A stretch of 64,000 bases of DNA from Arcticibacterium sp964021845. Its GTDB lineage: Bacteria; Bacteroidota; Bacteroidia; Cytophagales; Spirosomataceae. Below the pieces are notes generated by a model. It was given only the letters and a program-made list of their open reading frames with translations, was not told the origin of the DNA and did not search any database. Below are positions 50,261 through 58,698 of this stretch, in pieces (positions within the stretch are counted from its first letter, which is position 1; the number at the start of each line of letters is the position of its first letter). Made by a program: the position numbers and the translations under genes. Where the stretch lies: assembly GCF_964021845.1 (NCBI RefSeq), contig NZ_CAXHZC010000004.1, forward strand, positions 372,001 through 436,000. The letters run 5' to 3'.

Positions 50261-50758
50261 ATGCATGTAGATATAAGACCACTAAAGCAAACCGACCTTT
50301 CCGATTTAGCTAGCTTAGCCAATAACCAGAAAATATGGGAAGATGTACGAGATTATTTTCCATTTCCTTACACAGAGAAAGATGCGGCGTGGTTTATTAA
50401 TCATAGTTTAGAAATGGCGGTCAATGAAAATTTCGCGATTACTTATAATGGCGATTTTTGTGGAGTGATTTCTGCCAATGTGCAAACCGATGTTTACCGA
50501 AAGTCGGCCGAAATGGGGTATTGGATAGGGGAGCCATTTTGGGGGAAGGGTATTGCTACCAAAGCGGTTAAATTAATTACTGAGTATGCCTTTGAGAGTT
50601 TAGATGTGAATAGACTATTTTCCAGTGTTTTTGAATATAATCTGGCTTCTATGAAAGTTTTAGAGAAAAATGGTTTTGTTAAGGAAGGAATCTTTAGAAA
50701 AGCCATTTTTAAAAAAGAGCAGATGTGGGATGAGCACAAGTACGCCAAACTAGTGTAA
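50261..50758 (+). CDS. GNAT family N-acetyltransferase (RimJ/RimL type)
   Basis: A 165-residue cytosolic acetyltransferase. It begins IRPLKQTDLSDLASLANN, as in the RimJ/RimL group, and shows EMGYWIGEPFWGKGIATKAV, with the acetyl-CoA pyrophosphate loop GKGIAT, then RLFSSVFEYNLASMKVLEKNGF. The substrate could be a protein N-terminus or a small amine and cannot be told from sequence. It is 14 bp after the methyltransferase-like gene. Confidence 0.9.
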   Translation: MHVDIRPLKQTDLSDLASLANNQKIWEDVRDYFPFPYTEKDAAWFINHSLEMAVNENFAITYNGDFCGVISANVQTDVYRKSAEMGYWIGEPFWGKGIATKAVKLITEYAFESLDVNRLFSSVFEYNLASMKVLEKNGFVKEGIFRKAIFKKEQMWDEHKYAKLV

Positions 50759-50838
50759 TGCTTAAAATTCCTTATTCCTTAACACCCTCTTAACAACCCT
50801 AGGCCTACTTTAAGCGTCTAATATTTGAAAAGCGTTGG

Positions 50839-50846
50839 TATCTTTG
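50839..50846 (+). promoter_or_regulatory. Candidate -7 element for the cytochrome c gene
   Basis: TATCTTTG matches TAnnTTTG, 67 bases before the ATG. No TTG at the 19-base spacing. Confidence 0.35.
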
Positions 50847-50913
50847 AAACAAGTTTTTGGATTAAGGAATTATCAACCATATTTGCATCTCAAAATTTTA
50901 AAAGTCTCTCAGA

Positions 50914-51234
50914 ATGAAAAAAATATTAGTAACCTTATTGTTAATCGGAAGTATCGCGACATTATCTCACGGTCAAACTCGTATTCCACCAAATGTTCAG
51001 AAATTGCTTCAAAAAAATACTTGTTTAGCATGTCATAACGCTGATAAGAGATTAGTAGGGCCTGCGTATAAAGAGGTGATGAAGAAAAAGAAATATAAGG
51101 CAGACGAAATTGTAGCTTTAATCTACAAGCCAAATCCTAAGAACTGGCCTGGTTACCCACCAATGGCACCAATGGCTCAGGTGCCTAAAAACGAAGCAGC
51201 TATCATTGCAAAATGGATTGCTAGCTTGAAGTAA
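50914..51234 (+). CDS. Small periplasmic class I cytochrome c
   Basis: A 106-residue exported electron carrier. The signal peptide is about 1-20 (ending SHGQ). The haem attachment site is CLACH at 37-41, followed by LVGPAYKEVM, a hallmark of c551-type cytochromes. Met84 or Met87 in YPPMAPMAQV is the expected axial ligand. Single haem, single domain. It stands alone with its own promoter-like motif and terminator; its redox partner is not apparent. Confidence 0.95.
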   Translation: MKKILVTLLLIGSIATLSHGQTRIPPNVQKLLQKNTCLACHNADKRLVGPAYKEVMKKKKYKADEIVALIYKPNPKNWPGYPPMAPMAQVPKNEAAIIAKWIASLK

Positions 51235-51290
51235 GCGAAAGCTTTTTAGAAATATTTGTCGGTTATCTGTTAAAGGATGATTGATATTGG

Positions 51291-51322
51291 AAGTCGGATG
51301 CTTTTGTGTCCGACTTTTTTTG
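51291..51322 (+). terminator. Terminator of the cytochrome c gene
   Basis: AAGTCGGA (51291-51298) pairs with TCCGACTT (51309-51316) over 8 bp with a 10-base loop, followed by a T-run. Confidence 0.8.
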
Positions 51323-51349
51323 TTTGATTTATTAAACTAATTTCATTTA

Positions 51350-51724
51350 ATGAGGCATTTGTATATCCTATTTGTTGGGCTTATTTGCTTTGGTTGTTGG
51401 GGAACAGGAGACAAAATCTATAAATTTCATGGATCGGAGAAAATTAGCCATACTATCAGTAAGGGTATTTTAGGCGGCCCTCCTGTCGCGGCACTTAGAA
51501 TTATTGGATTCACAACTGACAGTACTACAATAAAACTGAGCAGTGTTCCACAAAATCAATATCATAATAAATCAATAGGGATAGTGGGTCGTATTGATAC
51601 CACAATATTTATGAGCAACTTTTATGCTAACAAATTAAAGATTGAATACATACCTACTGCAACTGAAACTGGTAAATCGTATTTATATGTTGATGTGGCA
51701 TTTAGGTACAACTACTTTAAATAA
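51350..51724 (+). CDS. Small hypothetical lipoprotein
   Basis: A 124-residue protein with a lipoprotein signal: hydrophobic YILFVGLICFG followed by Cys16. The mature part is beta-rich (AALRIIGFTTDSTTIKLSS, KSYLYVDVAFRYNYF) with no motif I recognise. It ends just before the bidirectional terminator shared with the rplI operon. Confidence 0.6.
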   Translation: MRHLYILFVGLICFGCWGTGDKIYKFHGSEKISHTISKGILGGPPVAALRIIGFTTDSTTIKLSSVPQNQYHNKSIGIVGRIDTTIFMSNFYANKLKIEYIPTATETGKSYLYVDVAFRYNYFK

Positions 51725-51728
51725 AAAA

Positions 51729-51759
51729 AAAGACGAACCTTTCGATTCGTCTTTCCTTA
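51729..51759. terminator. Bidirectional terminator between the lipoprotein gene and rplI
   Basis: AAAGACGAA (51729-51737) pairs with TTCGTCTTT (51746-51754) over 9 bp with an 8-base loop. A run of A on the left gives a strong U-tract for the minus-strand rplI operon; TTTCCTT on the right serves the plus strand. Confidence 0.8.
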
Positions 51760-51777
51760 TAAGAAGATAAATAAAAC

Positions 51778-52233
51778 TTAAGCTTCTGCTTTCGCTTCAG
51801 CTACTACAGCTACTTTTACTTCGTGTTTCACTTCTTTGTGAAGGTCTAAAACCGCTTTGTATTCACCAACGCTTTTTACGTCGTCCATAGTGATTTTCTT
51901 ACGGTCTACATCAAAACCTTTTTCTGCTAAGAAGTCAGAAACCTGCGTATTGGTAACTCTACCAAAGATTTTACCAGACTCACCAGCTTTCATAGTAATA
52001 GTAATTACCATTTCGCCAATTCCAGCAGCTATTTCTTCAGCAGCAGTTTGTATTTTTTCTGCTTTGTGAGCAGCTTGTTTTAAGTTCTCTGCAAGGATTT
52101 TTTTGTTTGACGAAGTTGCCAAAACACCAAAACCTTGAGGAATAAGATAGTTGCGACCGTAACCCGGCTTAACGTCAAGAACATCATTCTTGTAGCCAAG
52201 ACCCGCAATATCCGTTTTTAATATAATTTCCAT
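51778..52233 (-). CDS. rplI: 50S ribosomal protein L9
   Basis: Large-subunit protein binding 23S rRNA near the L1 stalk. The 151-residue protein has the N-terminal signature MEIILKTDIAGLGYKNDVLD followed by VKPGYGRNYLIPQG, a long central helix and the C-terminal globular domain. The last gene of the rpsF-rpsR-rplI operon, 63 bp after rpsR, ending at a strong terminator. Confidence 0.98.
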   Translation of the reverse strand: MEIILKTDIAGLGYKNDVLDVKPGYGRNYLIPQGFGVLATSSNKKILAENLKQAAHKAEKIQTAAEEIAAGIGEMVITITMKAGESGKIFGRVTNTQVSDFLAEKGFDVDRKKITMDDVKSVGEYKAVLDLHKEVKHEVKVAVVAEAKAEA

Positions 52234-52296
52234 TGTAATACTTGATTAAAAATTTTTAAAAGCGAAAAGTCTAATCAGACTTTCTCTTGACTAATC

Positions 52297-52551
52297 TTAT
52301 TTTAAGCCATCAGCTACATAAGGCATCAAAGCCAAATGTCTTGCTCTTTTGATAGCTACAGATACTTTTCTCTGGAATTTTAAACTGTTACCAGTTAATC
52401 TTCTAGGAAGTATTTTACCTTGCTCATTCACAAATTTCAAAAGGAAATTTGGGTCTTTATAGTCTACATATTTAATACCTGCTTTTTTGAAGCGACAGTA
52501 TTTTTTTTGTACTCTATCTTTACGTTCTACTCTTTCGTTTACTAATGACAT
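52297..52551 (-). CDS. rpsR: 30S ribosomal protein S18
   Basis: Small-subunit protein that pairs with S6. The 84-residue basic protein has YCRFKKAGIKYVDYKD and the conserved GKILPRRLTGNSLKFQRKV segment. It lies 5 bp after rpsF. No ssb or priB gene lies between rpsF and rpsR, unlike in Proteobacteria and Firmicutes. Confidence 0.98.
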   Translation of the reverse strand: MSLVNERVERKDRVQKKYCRFKKAGIKYVDYKDPNFLLKFVNEQGKILPRRLTGNSLKFQRKVSVAIKRARHLALMPYVADGLK

Positions 52552-52556
52552 AATGC

Positions 52557-52934
52557 TTAAGCGTTTTGAGTTTCTTTAGGTGCGTCCTGATTTTTCTTTC
52601 CTATTTTACCATTCTTACGTCTGTCGGCGTAGTCAATGGCATGTTTGTCTAACTTAGTAGTTAGGAAACGCAAGATGCGTTCGTCACGCTTATACGCTAA
52701 TTCTAAAATAGCCACTAAGTCTGTGTTTGATTTGAATTCAAACAACTGGTAGTAACCCGTTGATTTATGCTGAATGGGATATGCTAGTTTTCGAAGACCC
52801 CAATGTTCCTCGTTTACTAACTCAGCTCCATTATCAGTCAGCACTTTCTTAAATTTATCCACAGCGTCCTTCATCTGAATTTCAGATAAAACGGGAGTTA
52901 AAATGAACACTGTTTCGTACTGGTTTTGAAACAT
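52557..52934 (-). CDS. rpsF: 30S ribosomal protein S6
   Basis: Small-subunit protein with a ferredoxin-like fold. The 125-residue protein starts NQYETVFILTPVLSE and has EHWGLRKLAYPIQHKSTGYY and LAYKRDERILRFLTTKLD, all typical. A short charged tail follows. First gene of the S6-S18-L9 operon, with a textbook promoter 42 bp upstream. The short leader leaves little room for an S6:S18 leader RNA. Confidence 0.98.
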   Translation of the reverse strand: MFQNQYETVFILTPVLSEIQMKDAVDKFKKVLTDNGAELVNEEHWGLRKLAYPIQHKSTGYYQLFEFKSNTDLVAILELAYKRDERILRFLTTKLDKHAIDYADRRKNGKIGKKNQDAPKETQNA

Positions 52935-52975
52935 GATAATTTTGTTTGTTATTAATTATTTTCAAAAATGAGGTG

Positions 52976-53005
52976 CAAAAGTACGACTTTTTGCGGTGAA
53001 TACAA
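52976..53005 (-). promoter_or_regulatory. Textbook Bacteroidota promoter for rpsF-rpsR-rplI
   Basis: On the minus strand TTG (53005-53003), exactly 19 bases, then TACTTTTG (52983-52976). It is identical in both elements and spacing to the rpmH promoter. Confidence 0.75.
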
Positions 53006-53163
53006 TCATTTAGTTATTTATTACTAAGCTTTTATAGTAATGTCGTTTATGTATATGGGTGAGAAGTAGAAATTTCTATACAATTTATTGCACAATATAA
53101 ATAGAATTAGTGAGGTAAGCTTAATTAGCTAGAGCAATCTTCTTCAAGATTAAAGCTTAGAAT

Positions 53164-53171
53164 TATATTTG
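53164..53171 (+). promoter_or_regulatory. Candidate -7 element for pgk
   Basis: TATATTTG matches TAnnTTTG, 45 bases before the ATG. No TTG at the ideal spacing. Confidence 0.4.
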
Positions 53172-53216
53172 TTTCCTCGAAAAAAGAGTATAACAAAACA
53201 AGATTTCTAATCCAAT

Positions 53217-54404
53217 ATGATAACACTTGACTCGTATAATTTTAAAGACAAGAAAGCTTTAGTTCGTGTTGATTTCAATGTTCCTTTAAATGACCAATTT
53301 GAAATAACGGATAACACCAGGATTAAAGCTACTGTACCAACTATCAAAAAGATTCTGGAAGATGGTGGTTCTTGTATTTTGATGTCACACTTAGGTAGGC
53401 CAAAAGACGGACCTATTGAAAAGTATTCTTTAAAGCATATCGTTCAAGCTTTATCTTTGATTTTAGGCGTCTCTGTAAAGTTTGCAGATGATTGTATCGG
53501 AGAGCAAGCTTCAGAATTAGCAGGAGCTTTAAAACCTGGCGAAGTTCTATTGTTAGAAAACCTTCGCTTTTATAAAGAAGAAACTAAGGGTGATGTTGAT
53601 TTTGCTGAAAAGCTTTCAAAACTAGGTGACGTTTGGGTTAATGACGCATTCGGAACGGCTCACAGAGCTCATGCTTCTACGGCAGTAATAGGTCAGTTCT
53701 TTACTGACAAAGTTTGTGGTTATGTAATGCAGGCTGAAATTGACAATGCTCAGCATATTCTTGAAAACGCTGAAAGGCCTTTCACCGCTATAATGGGTGG
53801 TGCCAAAATTTCTGATAAGATTTTAATTATTGAGAAACTACTTGATAAGGTAGATAACCTTATAATAGGTGGAGGTATGACATATACTTTTACTAAAGCT
53901 TCAGGTGGTCAAATAGGAAATTCTCTTTTAGAAGAAGACAAACAAGAGTTGGCTCTTTCTATATTAGAGAAGGCAAAAGAGAAAGGTGTTAAAATAATAA
54001 TGCCTTTAGATAACCTTATTGCTGATGACTTTAGTAATGATGCCAATACGCAAGTGGTTAAAAGAGGGGAAATACCTGCAGGCTGGGAAGGTTTAGATAT
54101 CGGGCCTGAGTCGGCTGTGCTATTTGCAGAAACTATCAAAACATCAAAAACTGTTCTTTGGAACGGCCCAATGGGAGTTTTTGAGTTCCCAACTTTTGCT
54201 AAAGGAACTAATGCTATTGCTGATGCGGTAGTTCAAGCTACCGAAGAAAATAATGCATTCTCTTTAATAGGTGGAGGTGATTCTGCAGCTGCTATTAATA
54301 ATGCAGGTATGGGTGAGCGTGTATCTTATGTGTCTACCGGTGGTGGAGCATTATTAGAATACATGGAAGGTAAAGTATTACCAGGTGTAGCTGCCCTTAG
54401 CTAA
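53217..54404 (+). CDS. pgk: Phosphoglycerate kinase
   Basis: Glycolytic enzyme moving phosphate from 1,3-bisphosphoglycerate to ADP. The 395-residue length is normal. The N-domain has ALVRVDFNVPLN, LMSHLGRPKDGP and VLLLENLRFYKEE; the C-domain has AIMGGAKISDKI, WNGPMGVFEFPTFAKGT and the nucleotide loop IGGGDSAAAI. gap is not adjacent. A strong two-part terminator follows. Confidence 0.98.
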   Translation: MITLDSYNFKDKKALVRVDFNVPLNDQFEITDNTRIKATVPTIKKILEDGGSCILMSHLGRPKDGPIEKYSLKHIVQALSLILGVSVKFADDCIGEQASELAGALKPGEVLLLENLRFYKEETKGDVDFAEKLSKLGDVWVNDAFGTAHRAHASTAVIGQFFTDKVCGYVMQAEIDNAQHILENAERPFTAIMGGAKISDKILIIEKLLDKVDNLIIGGGMTYTFTKASGGQIGNSLLEEDKQELALSILEKAKEKGVKIIMPLDNLIADDFSNDANTQVVKRGEIPAGWEGLDIGPESAVLFAETIKTSKTVLWNGPMGVFEFPTFAKGTNAIADAVVQATEENNAFSLIGGGDSAAAINNAGMGERVSYVSTGGGALLEYMEGKVLPGVAALS

Positions 54405-54429
54405 AATTTTAGCTTTTTTTATATTGAAT

Positions 54430-54476
54430 TAAAATCGACTCAGTTCCGATAATTATCGGAGGAGTCGATTTTTTTT
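54430..54476 (+). terminator. Terminator of pgk
   Basis: An outer stem AAAATCGACTC/GAGTCGATTTT (11 bp) and an inner stem TCCGAT/ATCGGA with an AATT loop are separated by a small bulge, then a T8 run. One of the strongest terminators in the window. Confidence 0.88.
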
Positions 54477-54545
54477 GTGAATTTTCCCATGCAACCTCGC
54501 TAGTATTATGCACATCTTGGACTAAAACAAAAGTTTCAAGAATTA

Positions 54546-55253
54546 ATGAGCATTACCCAAAATCAGACCGCTAGGCTCGCGGGCATTGTTTACCTCTGCC
54601 TTATTATAACAGGGATTTTCAGTTTAATGTATGTTCCTAATCAATTAATAGATTGGGAAAATGCCGCAAAAACTGTCGAAAACATCAAAGGAAATTTAGT
54701 GCTGTTTAAACTCAGTATAGTTTCAGGTCTGTTGATGGCTTTATTCTTTCTAACATTGTCACTTGTTCTATATAAGTTGTTTCACGAAGTAAACAGAAGT
54801 CAAGCCGCAGTTTTAGTGCTTTTAGTAGCCATAAGTGTAACACTTTCTTTTTCGTATACACTTCATAGGTTTGAGATTTTAGCACTCTTGGAGAAACCTG
54901 AACAAATCAGCAGTGATATTCTTAAATCGCAACTAATGTCACATTTAACCTCATTTAATAAAGGAGTACAGGTTAATTCCATCTTCTGGGGTTTATGGCT
55001 TTTTCCGTTTGGTTATTTGGTTTTTAAATCGGGATTCCTGCCAAAGTTTCTGGGTGTGTTTCTGATGCTAGGTTGTGCGGGTTATCTGGTGGAGTTTGCC
55101 GGAAGATTATTTATAGAGAATTATTACGATACTATTCTTTCTGATATGGCGGGTTTGCCTTCGCAAATAGGGGAGTTTGGAATATGCCTTTGGCTAATAA
55201 TATTTGGAGCTAGAACCTTTAGCTTTTCAAAGTATTTAAAACGAGTTTCTTAG
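54546..55253 (+). CDS. DUF4386 family membrane protein
   Basis: A 235-residue inner-membrane protein with about six helices. The start SITQNQTARLAGIVYLCLI, then NLVLFKLSIVSGLLMALF and the final LPSQIGEFGICLWLII, match DUF4386. The family has no assigned function. It appears to be a single-gene unit. Confidence 0.85.
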   Translation: MSITQNQTARLAGIVYLCLIITGIFSLMYVPNQLIDWENAAKTVENIKGNLVLFKLSIVSGLLMALFFLTLSLVLYKLFHEVNRSQAAVLVLLVAISVTLSFSYTLHRFEILALLEKPEQISSDILKSQLMSHLTSFNKGVQVNSIFWGLWLFPFGYLVFKSGFLPKFLGVFLMLGCAGYLVEFAGRLFIENYYDTILSDMAGLPSQIGEFGICLWLIIFGARTFSFSKYLKRVS

Positions 55254-55389
55254 CATATAGATAGAGCATTTATGAGTCTTCTATATTGTCTTTTGCTTTT
55301 AGAATTATTTTGAAAAATAAAGCTGAAATGATTTTAGTTTTAATTCGAGAATAATTACCACCTTTGAACCAATTTTAAATTGAAAAATT

Positions 55390-55491
55390 ATGGCAAAAAG
55401 CAAAGACGCCAAAAAGAGCGTAAAAAAAGTAGCAGTTAAAACTCCAAAGGAGAAAAAAGAGGAGAAGCGTTTAAAGAAGAGTAAATCTTAA
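55390..55491 (+). CDS. Lysine-rich 33-residue protein
   Basis: A short ORF encoding MAKSKDAKKSVKKVAVKTPK and then EKKEEKRLKKSKS, with 15 lysines in 33 residues. The composition is like the tails of histone H1-like and ribosome- or nucleoid-associated proteins. Support for being real: an ATG after an A-rich leader, its own space between genes, and a strong terminator 21 bases after the stop. I recall similar tiny lysine-rich ORFs in other Cytophagales but cannot check. Binding to nucleic acid is plausible. Confidence 0.6.
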   Translation: MAKSKDAKKSVKKVAVKTPKEKKEEKRLKKSKS

Positions 55492-55512
55492 CAAGCCTCT
55501 TATCATAAATTT

Positions 55513-55553
55513 AGCCCAAGACGCCACTACGACGCCTTGGGCTTTTCTTTTTT
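55513..55553 (+). terminator. Terminator of the lysine-rich peptide gene
   Basis: AGCCCAAG (55513-55520) pairs with CTTGGGCT (55536-55543) over 8 bp with a 15-base loop, then TTTCTTTTTT. Confidence 0.82.
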
Positions 55554-55573
55554 AGGTAGGCTTTAGCTATGTA

Positions 55574-55879
55574 TTAATTTCTTGGAGGGCCTTGAGGTCT
55601 ACCACCTCCTTGCTGTGCTCCATTCGGCTTTGGAGCTTTGTTAAATTCTTCTTTTGAAATAAAGCCATCATTATTAAGATCAATTTTAGAGAAGTCATTG
55701 GCTAAAGGACCTTTTACTTCCGACTTTGAAAGTTTACCGTCTTTGTTTGCATCCATTTGTAAAAACATTTTCTCAGCTTGATTGTTTCCTCCTGAGCTTT
55801 TTTGCTTCTTTTCTGTGCTTTTACAAGCTCCTAAAGCTAGAAGTGCTAAGAATGCTATTTTCGATTTTGTCATTTTCAT
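55574..55879 (-). CDS. EF-hand calcium-binding lipoprotein
   Basis: A 101-residue lipoprotein: signal IAFLALLALGA then Cys19. Two EF-hand loops follow, Asp43-Glu54 (DANKDGKLSKSE) and Asp67-Glu78 (DLNNDGFISKEE), each with the canonical acidic positions. The tail is Gly/Pro/Gln-rich (GAQQGGGRPQGPPRN). It lies 11 bp after the exported gene at 55891 and two genes after the YHYH gene, whose product also has a Gly/Pro-rich stretch. It probably binds calcium at the cell envelope. Confidence 0.88.
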   Translation of the reverse strand: MKMTKSKIAFLALLALGACKSTEKKQKSSGGNNQAEKMFLQMDANKDGKLSKSEVKGPLANDFSKIDLNNDGFISKEEFNKAPKPNGAQQGGGRPQGPPRN

Positions 55880-55890
55880 AATAAGTGTAA

Positions 55891-56556
55891 TTAAATTGTT
55901 TTGTTTGTTGATAGAGTGTAATCGCGACTTTTATAAAACTTATAGCCACTAAGTATTATGATGCATAAAATAATAGCTACGCCAATTAATTTCAGTGGGC
56001 CTGCTATCTGAAAGTCATTGTTTGATGCCATTACCCATTTATTAGATTCGGCTGTTAATTTTAGGGTATTGTCGTTTTCATTGTTTAATAAAAACTGCTT
56101 TTTCTCAAAACCTTTTCTTAAAACCATCAAAGCACTTTGGTGATGATGGATGTCTTTAAAAGAGCTGTTTTTAACAGTAATAGAGTTGAACTCCTGAGGC
56201 ATTTCTGATACTTTGAAAAGAATTTGAGTCTCATGACCTAATTTTACCATGTCGGCACTTAGGTTTAATTTCTCATTATCATTTGCAGTTAGTGCTAAAT
56301 TCTCTCTAACAAGCTTAAGAGCTAAGCTTTCAAATTCCTCCTTTGATTTATAAGAATCAGCACCAAATGTTTTCTTTACTTCATATTCTAAAGCCGAGGC
56401 AGAGCATGTAATTCTTAAAATCCATTCGCTGTTTTCGTTTTCAACCAACATTGTGGAAGAAACGTCAGGCTGGTGTGCCCAGGTAACCATTGATATTGAC
56501 AATAAAATCAAGATGAGGGCTCTTTTAAAGGCGTATTTTAATTTTGGTAACTCCAT
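55891..56556 (-). CDS. Exported protein with C-terminal membrane anchor, unknown function
   Basis: A 221-residue protein. I chose the ATG at 56556, one base after the YHYH stop codon, rather than the ATG at 56574 inside that gene. A signal peptide (about 8-27, ending TWA) precedes an extracytoplasmic domain beginning HQPDVSSTMLVENENSEW. A single membrane helix lies near the C-terminus (GPLKLIGVAIILCIIILSG), followed by a short basic tail. Similar exported proteins accompany YHYH genes in some Bacteroidota as I recall. No enzyme motif. Confidence 0.65.
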   Translation of the reverse strand: MELPKLKYAFKRALILILLSISMVTWAHQPDVSSTMLVENENSEWILRITCSASALEYEVKKTFGADSYKSKEEFESLALKLVRENLALTANDNEKLNLSADMVKLGHETQILFKVSEMPQEFNSITVKNSSFKDIHHHQSALMVLRKGFEKKQFLLNNENDNTLKLTAESNKWVMASNNDFQIAGPLKLIGVAIILCIIILSGYKFYKSRDYTLSTNKTI

Positions 56557-56557
56557 A

Positions 56558-57571
56558 TCAATTAACGTAAGCACCTTTTAGGCAGTTGAAGAAATTATTT
56601 GTTCCAGGAGACGAAACATGATAATGGTACCCTCTAGTGGTATCGGTATGTCCACGGCATTCATCTAAGTCTGTTGGTTCGGTGCCATCTTCGTTTAATT
56701 GCTCATAAATACCATGGCCATCCATAGCGTAACCAATCATGGCTGCATGCCCATCAGGTTGATTAAACTTGGTAGTCTTGCCCATGGCAGCATGATAATG
56801 ATAGCCCGCATTTAGGTTAATATGACCGCCGGCGTCATCAAAAGGAGCAAGTGTATAAGCACCAAGAATAGCATCAGTAGGAGCAGGTGCGTCAAAAGGA
56901 ATTCCGTTAAAGGCTATACCACGAGCAGAAAGGCCGCCTATAGCATCTGGAGGTGGTCCGCCGCCCATATCTCCGCCTGGAGGAGGGCCTCCTGCACCTC
57001 CGTCGGGTGGTCCGCCAGCTGCTCCAAATAGTGTAGTTTCGGATGTCAATTTCGGAGTTTTGGGTATAAGGTAAGTTTGGTTAATGTTTGAGATGTACGA
57101 AGGCAAACATTCTACACAGAAGTTGGCATATTCTGCACCCACATTTGGGTTAGCGGCATTATTACAGTCTTCTAAAGTTTCTGTTTTGTAAATCTTACCA
57201 TCGGCATCATACATTTTCCATGTATTGTCATTGTAAAATGTGGCCATATTTTTCACAAACTCGCCATCTACATCGTATACGTTACCGTTTTCTAACCAGA
57301 TGCCACCGGCAGTAGCATCATCTGTTATAGTAGTAGGGCACCATGGTCCCATTTCGTGGTCAGAGGCTAAGCCGTTTGAAACTATTTGGTAGCATTCTGC
57401 ACTAGAACCATCTGATAATATGCAGTCTACTAGTGTTACCGAAATAGCATCACTTAAAAATAAAGAGGCATCTACTCCTAGTACAGTTTCACCAGGCTCT
57501 GCGGAGGAGTCTGATTTGCAAGACTTCGCCATTAAGACTAAGGAGAAGATGGCACTTATGAATATTTTCAT
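56558..57571 (-). CDS. YHYH domain exported protein
   Basis: A 337-residue protein named for its two copies of Tyr-His-Tyr-His, at 257-260 (NAGYHYHAAMG) and 315-318 (TTRGYHYHVSSPG), with more His in DGHGIYEQL. The family is exported and of unknown function; the clustered histidines suggest metal binding. The N-terminus is hydrophobic and ends in Cys18 (LMAKSC), possibly an atypical lipoprotein signal. A low-complexity Gly/Pro/Asp segment covers 184-209. It heads a three-gene unit with the exported anchor protein (1 bp) and the EF-hand lipoprotein. Confidence 0.85.
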   Translation of the reverse strand: MKIFISAIFSLVLMAKSCKSDSSAEPGETVLGVDASLFLSDAISVTLVDCILSDGSSAECYQIVSNGLASDHEMGPWCPTTITDDATAGGIWLENGNVYDVDGEFVKNMATFYNDNTWKMYDADGKIYKTETLEDCNNAANPNVGAEYANFCVECLPSYISNINQTYLIPKTPKLTSETTLFGAAGGPPDGGAGGPPPGGDMGGGPPPDAIGGLSARGIAFNGIPFDAPAPTDAILGAYTLAPFDDAGGHINLNAGYHYHAAMGKTTKFNQPDGHAAMIGYAMDGHGIYEQLNEDGTEPTDLDECRGHTDTTRGYHYHVSSPGTNNFFNCLKGAYVN

Positions 57572-57741
57572 AGATTTTGTTTTTTTTGTTGTTCTAATTC
57601 TTTGATGAAAAAGGAAAAGAAAACTTGCTCTCTAGAGGGGAAATGTTTTTTCGAGCCTTAGATTTACCTATTATTTTAGGTGCTTTTTTTTGCCTTATAG
57701 CTGGAAAATCATTATATTACCTATATAAAACATACAGCCTT

Positions 57742-58629
57742 ATGAAAAAGATAAAAAAAGAAGATATCAAGCAGGAAGTATTTGACCTATATGACGATTA
57801 TGCTCATAACCGAATAGACAGAACTGGTTTTATGAAGCAGCTGGGGGTATATGCTGTAGGCTCAGTTACGGTAGCGTCTTTAATGAGTTTTTTGATGCCT
57901 GATTACATAGGGCAGATACAAATAAAACAAAACGACCCCCGAATAAAATCAAGTTTTATAACCTATAATTCGCCAAAAGGAGGAGGAGAAATTAAGGCTT
58001 TGCTCTCTATGCCAGCCGAAGCCAAAGATGTGCTAGGAGGTGTAGTAGTGGTGCATGAAAACAGAGGGCTAAACCCATATATAGAAGATGTTGGAAGAAG
58101 AGCGGCATTGGCCGGTTTCATTTCTATAGCACCCGATGCTTTGACGCCATTAGGCGGATACCCTGGAACGGACGACGAAGGACGAACATTGCAAAGGCAA
58201 AGAGACCGAGACGAAATGTTAGAAGACTTTATTGCTGCCGCAGATTACCTAAAAGGTCATAAAGACTGTAATGGAAAAGTAGGTGTAGTTGGTTTTTGTT
58301 TTGGAGGTTGGGTGGCTAATATGATGGCGGTTAAAGTGCCCTATTTAGCTGCAAGTGTACCTTTTTACGGCGGACAACCAGATAAAGAGGATGTGGCCGA
58401 AATAAACGCTCCTTTACTATTACATTATGGTGGCTTGGATACCAGATTAAATGCTGGCTGGCCAGATTATGAGGTGGCTTTAAAGAAACATGGCAAAGGT
58501 TATAGTGCTTTTGTTTATCAAGGTGCTAATCATGGTTTCCATAATGATACCACCCCTAGGTTTGATAAACCGGCTGCGGATTTAGCTTGGAAAAGGACTG
58601 TAAACTTTTTTAGGGAGAAGTTGGCGTAG
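57742..58629 (+). CDS. Dienelactone hydrolase family protein
   Basis: Alpha/beta-hydrolase of 295 residues. Triad candidates are Cys in VVGFCFGGWVANM, Asp in GGLDTRLNAGW and His in YQGANHGFHNDT, the Cys-Asp-His arrangement of dienelactone hydrolases. I place the start at 57742 (MKKIKKEDIKQ), since the LYDDYAHNRIDRTGF element is the family's usual beginning; the open frame extends back to a TTG at 57625 through a hydrophobic stretch. The segment FMKQLGVYAVGSVTVASLMSFL resembles a signal/anchor without a twin Arg. Substrate unknown. Confidence 0.87.
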   Translation: MKKIKKEDIKQEVFDLYDDYAHNRIDRTGFMKQLGVYAVGSVTVASLMSFLMPDYIGQIQIKQNDPRIKSSFITYNSPKGGGEIKALLSMPAEAKDVLGGVVVVHENRGLNPYIEDVGRRAALAGFISIAPDALTPLGGYPGTDDEGRTLQRQRDRDEMLEDFIAAADYLKGHKDCNGKVGVVGFCFGGWVANMMAVKVPYLAASVPFYGGQPDKEDVAEINAPLLLHYGGLDTRLNAGWPDYEVALKKHGKGYSAFVYQGANHGFHNDTTPRFDKPAADLAWKRTVNFFREKLA

Positions 58630-58653
58630 GACAAAGTTACGTGACTTTTCTTA

Positions 58654-58698
58654 ACTGAGATAGAGGCTATTATGGTCTTTGTCTCGGTTTTTATTTTA
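58654..58698. terminator. Probable terminator between the convergent hydrolase and YCF48-like genes
   Basis: ACTGAGAT (58654-58661) pairs with GTCTCGGT (58681-58688) with two G-T pairs, extended inwards by several wobble-containing pairs and followed by TTTTATTTT on the plus strand. Confidence 0.5.

Noticed and set aside
57625..57741. N-terminal extension of the dienelactone hydrolase from a TTG
   Set aside because: The family normally begins at the LYDDY element, and ATG 57742 gives that start. The extension is hydrophobic, so it is kept only as an alternative.
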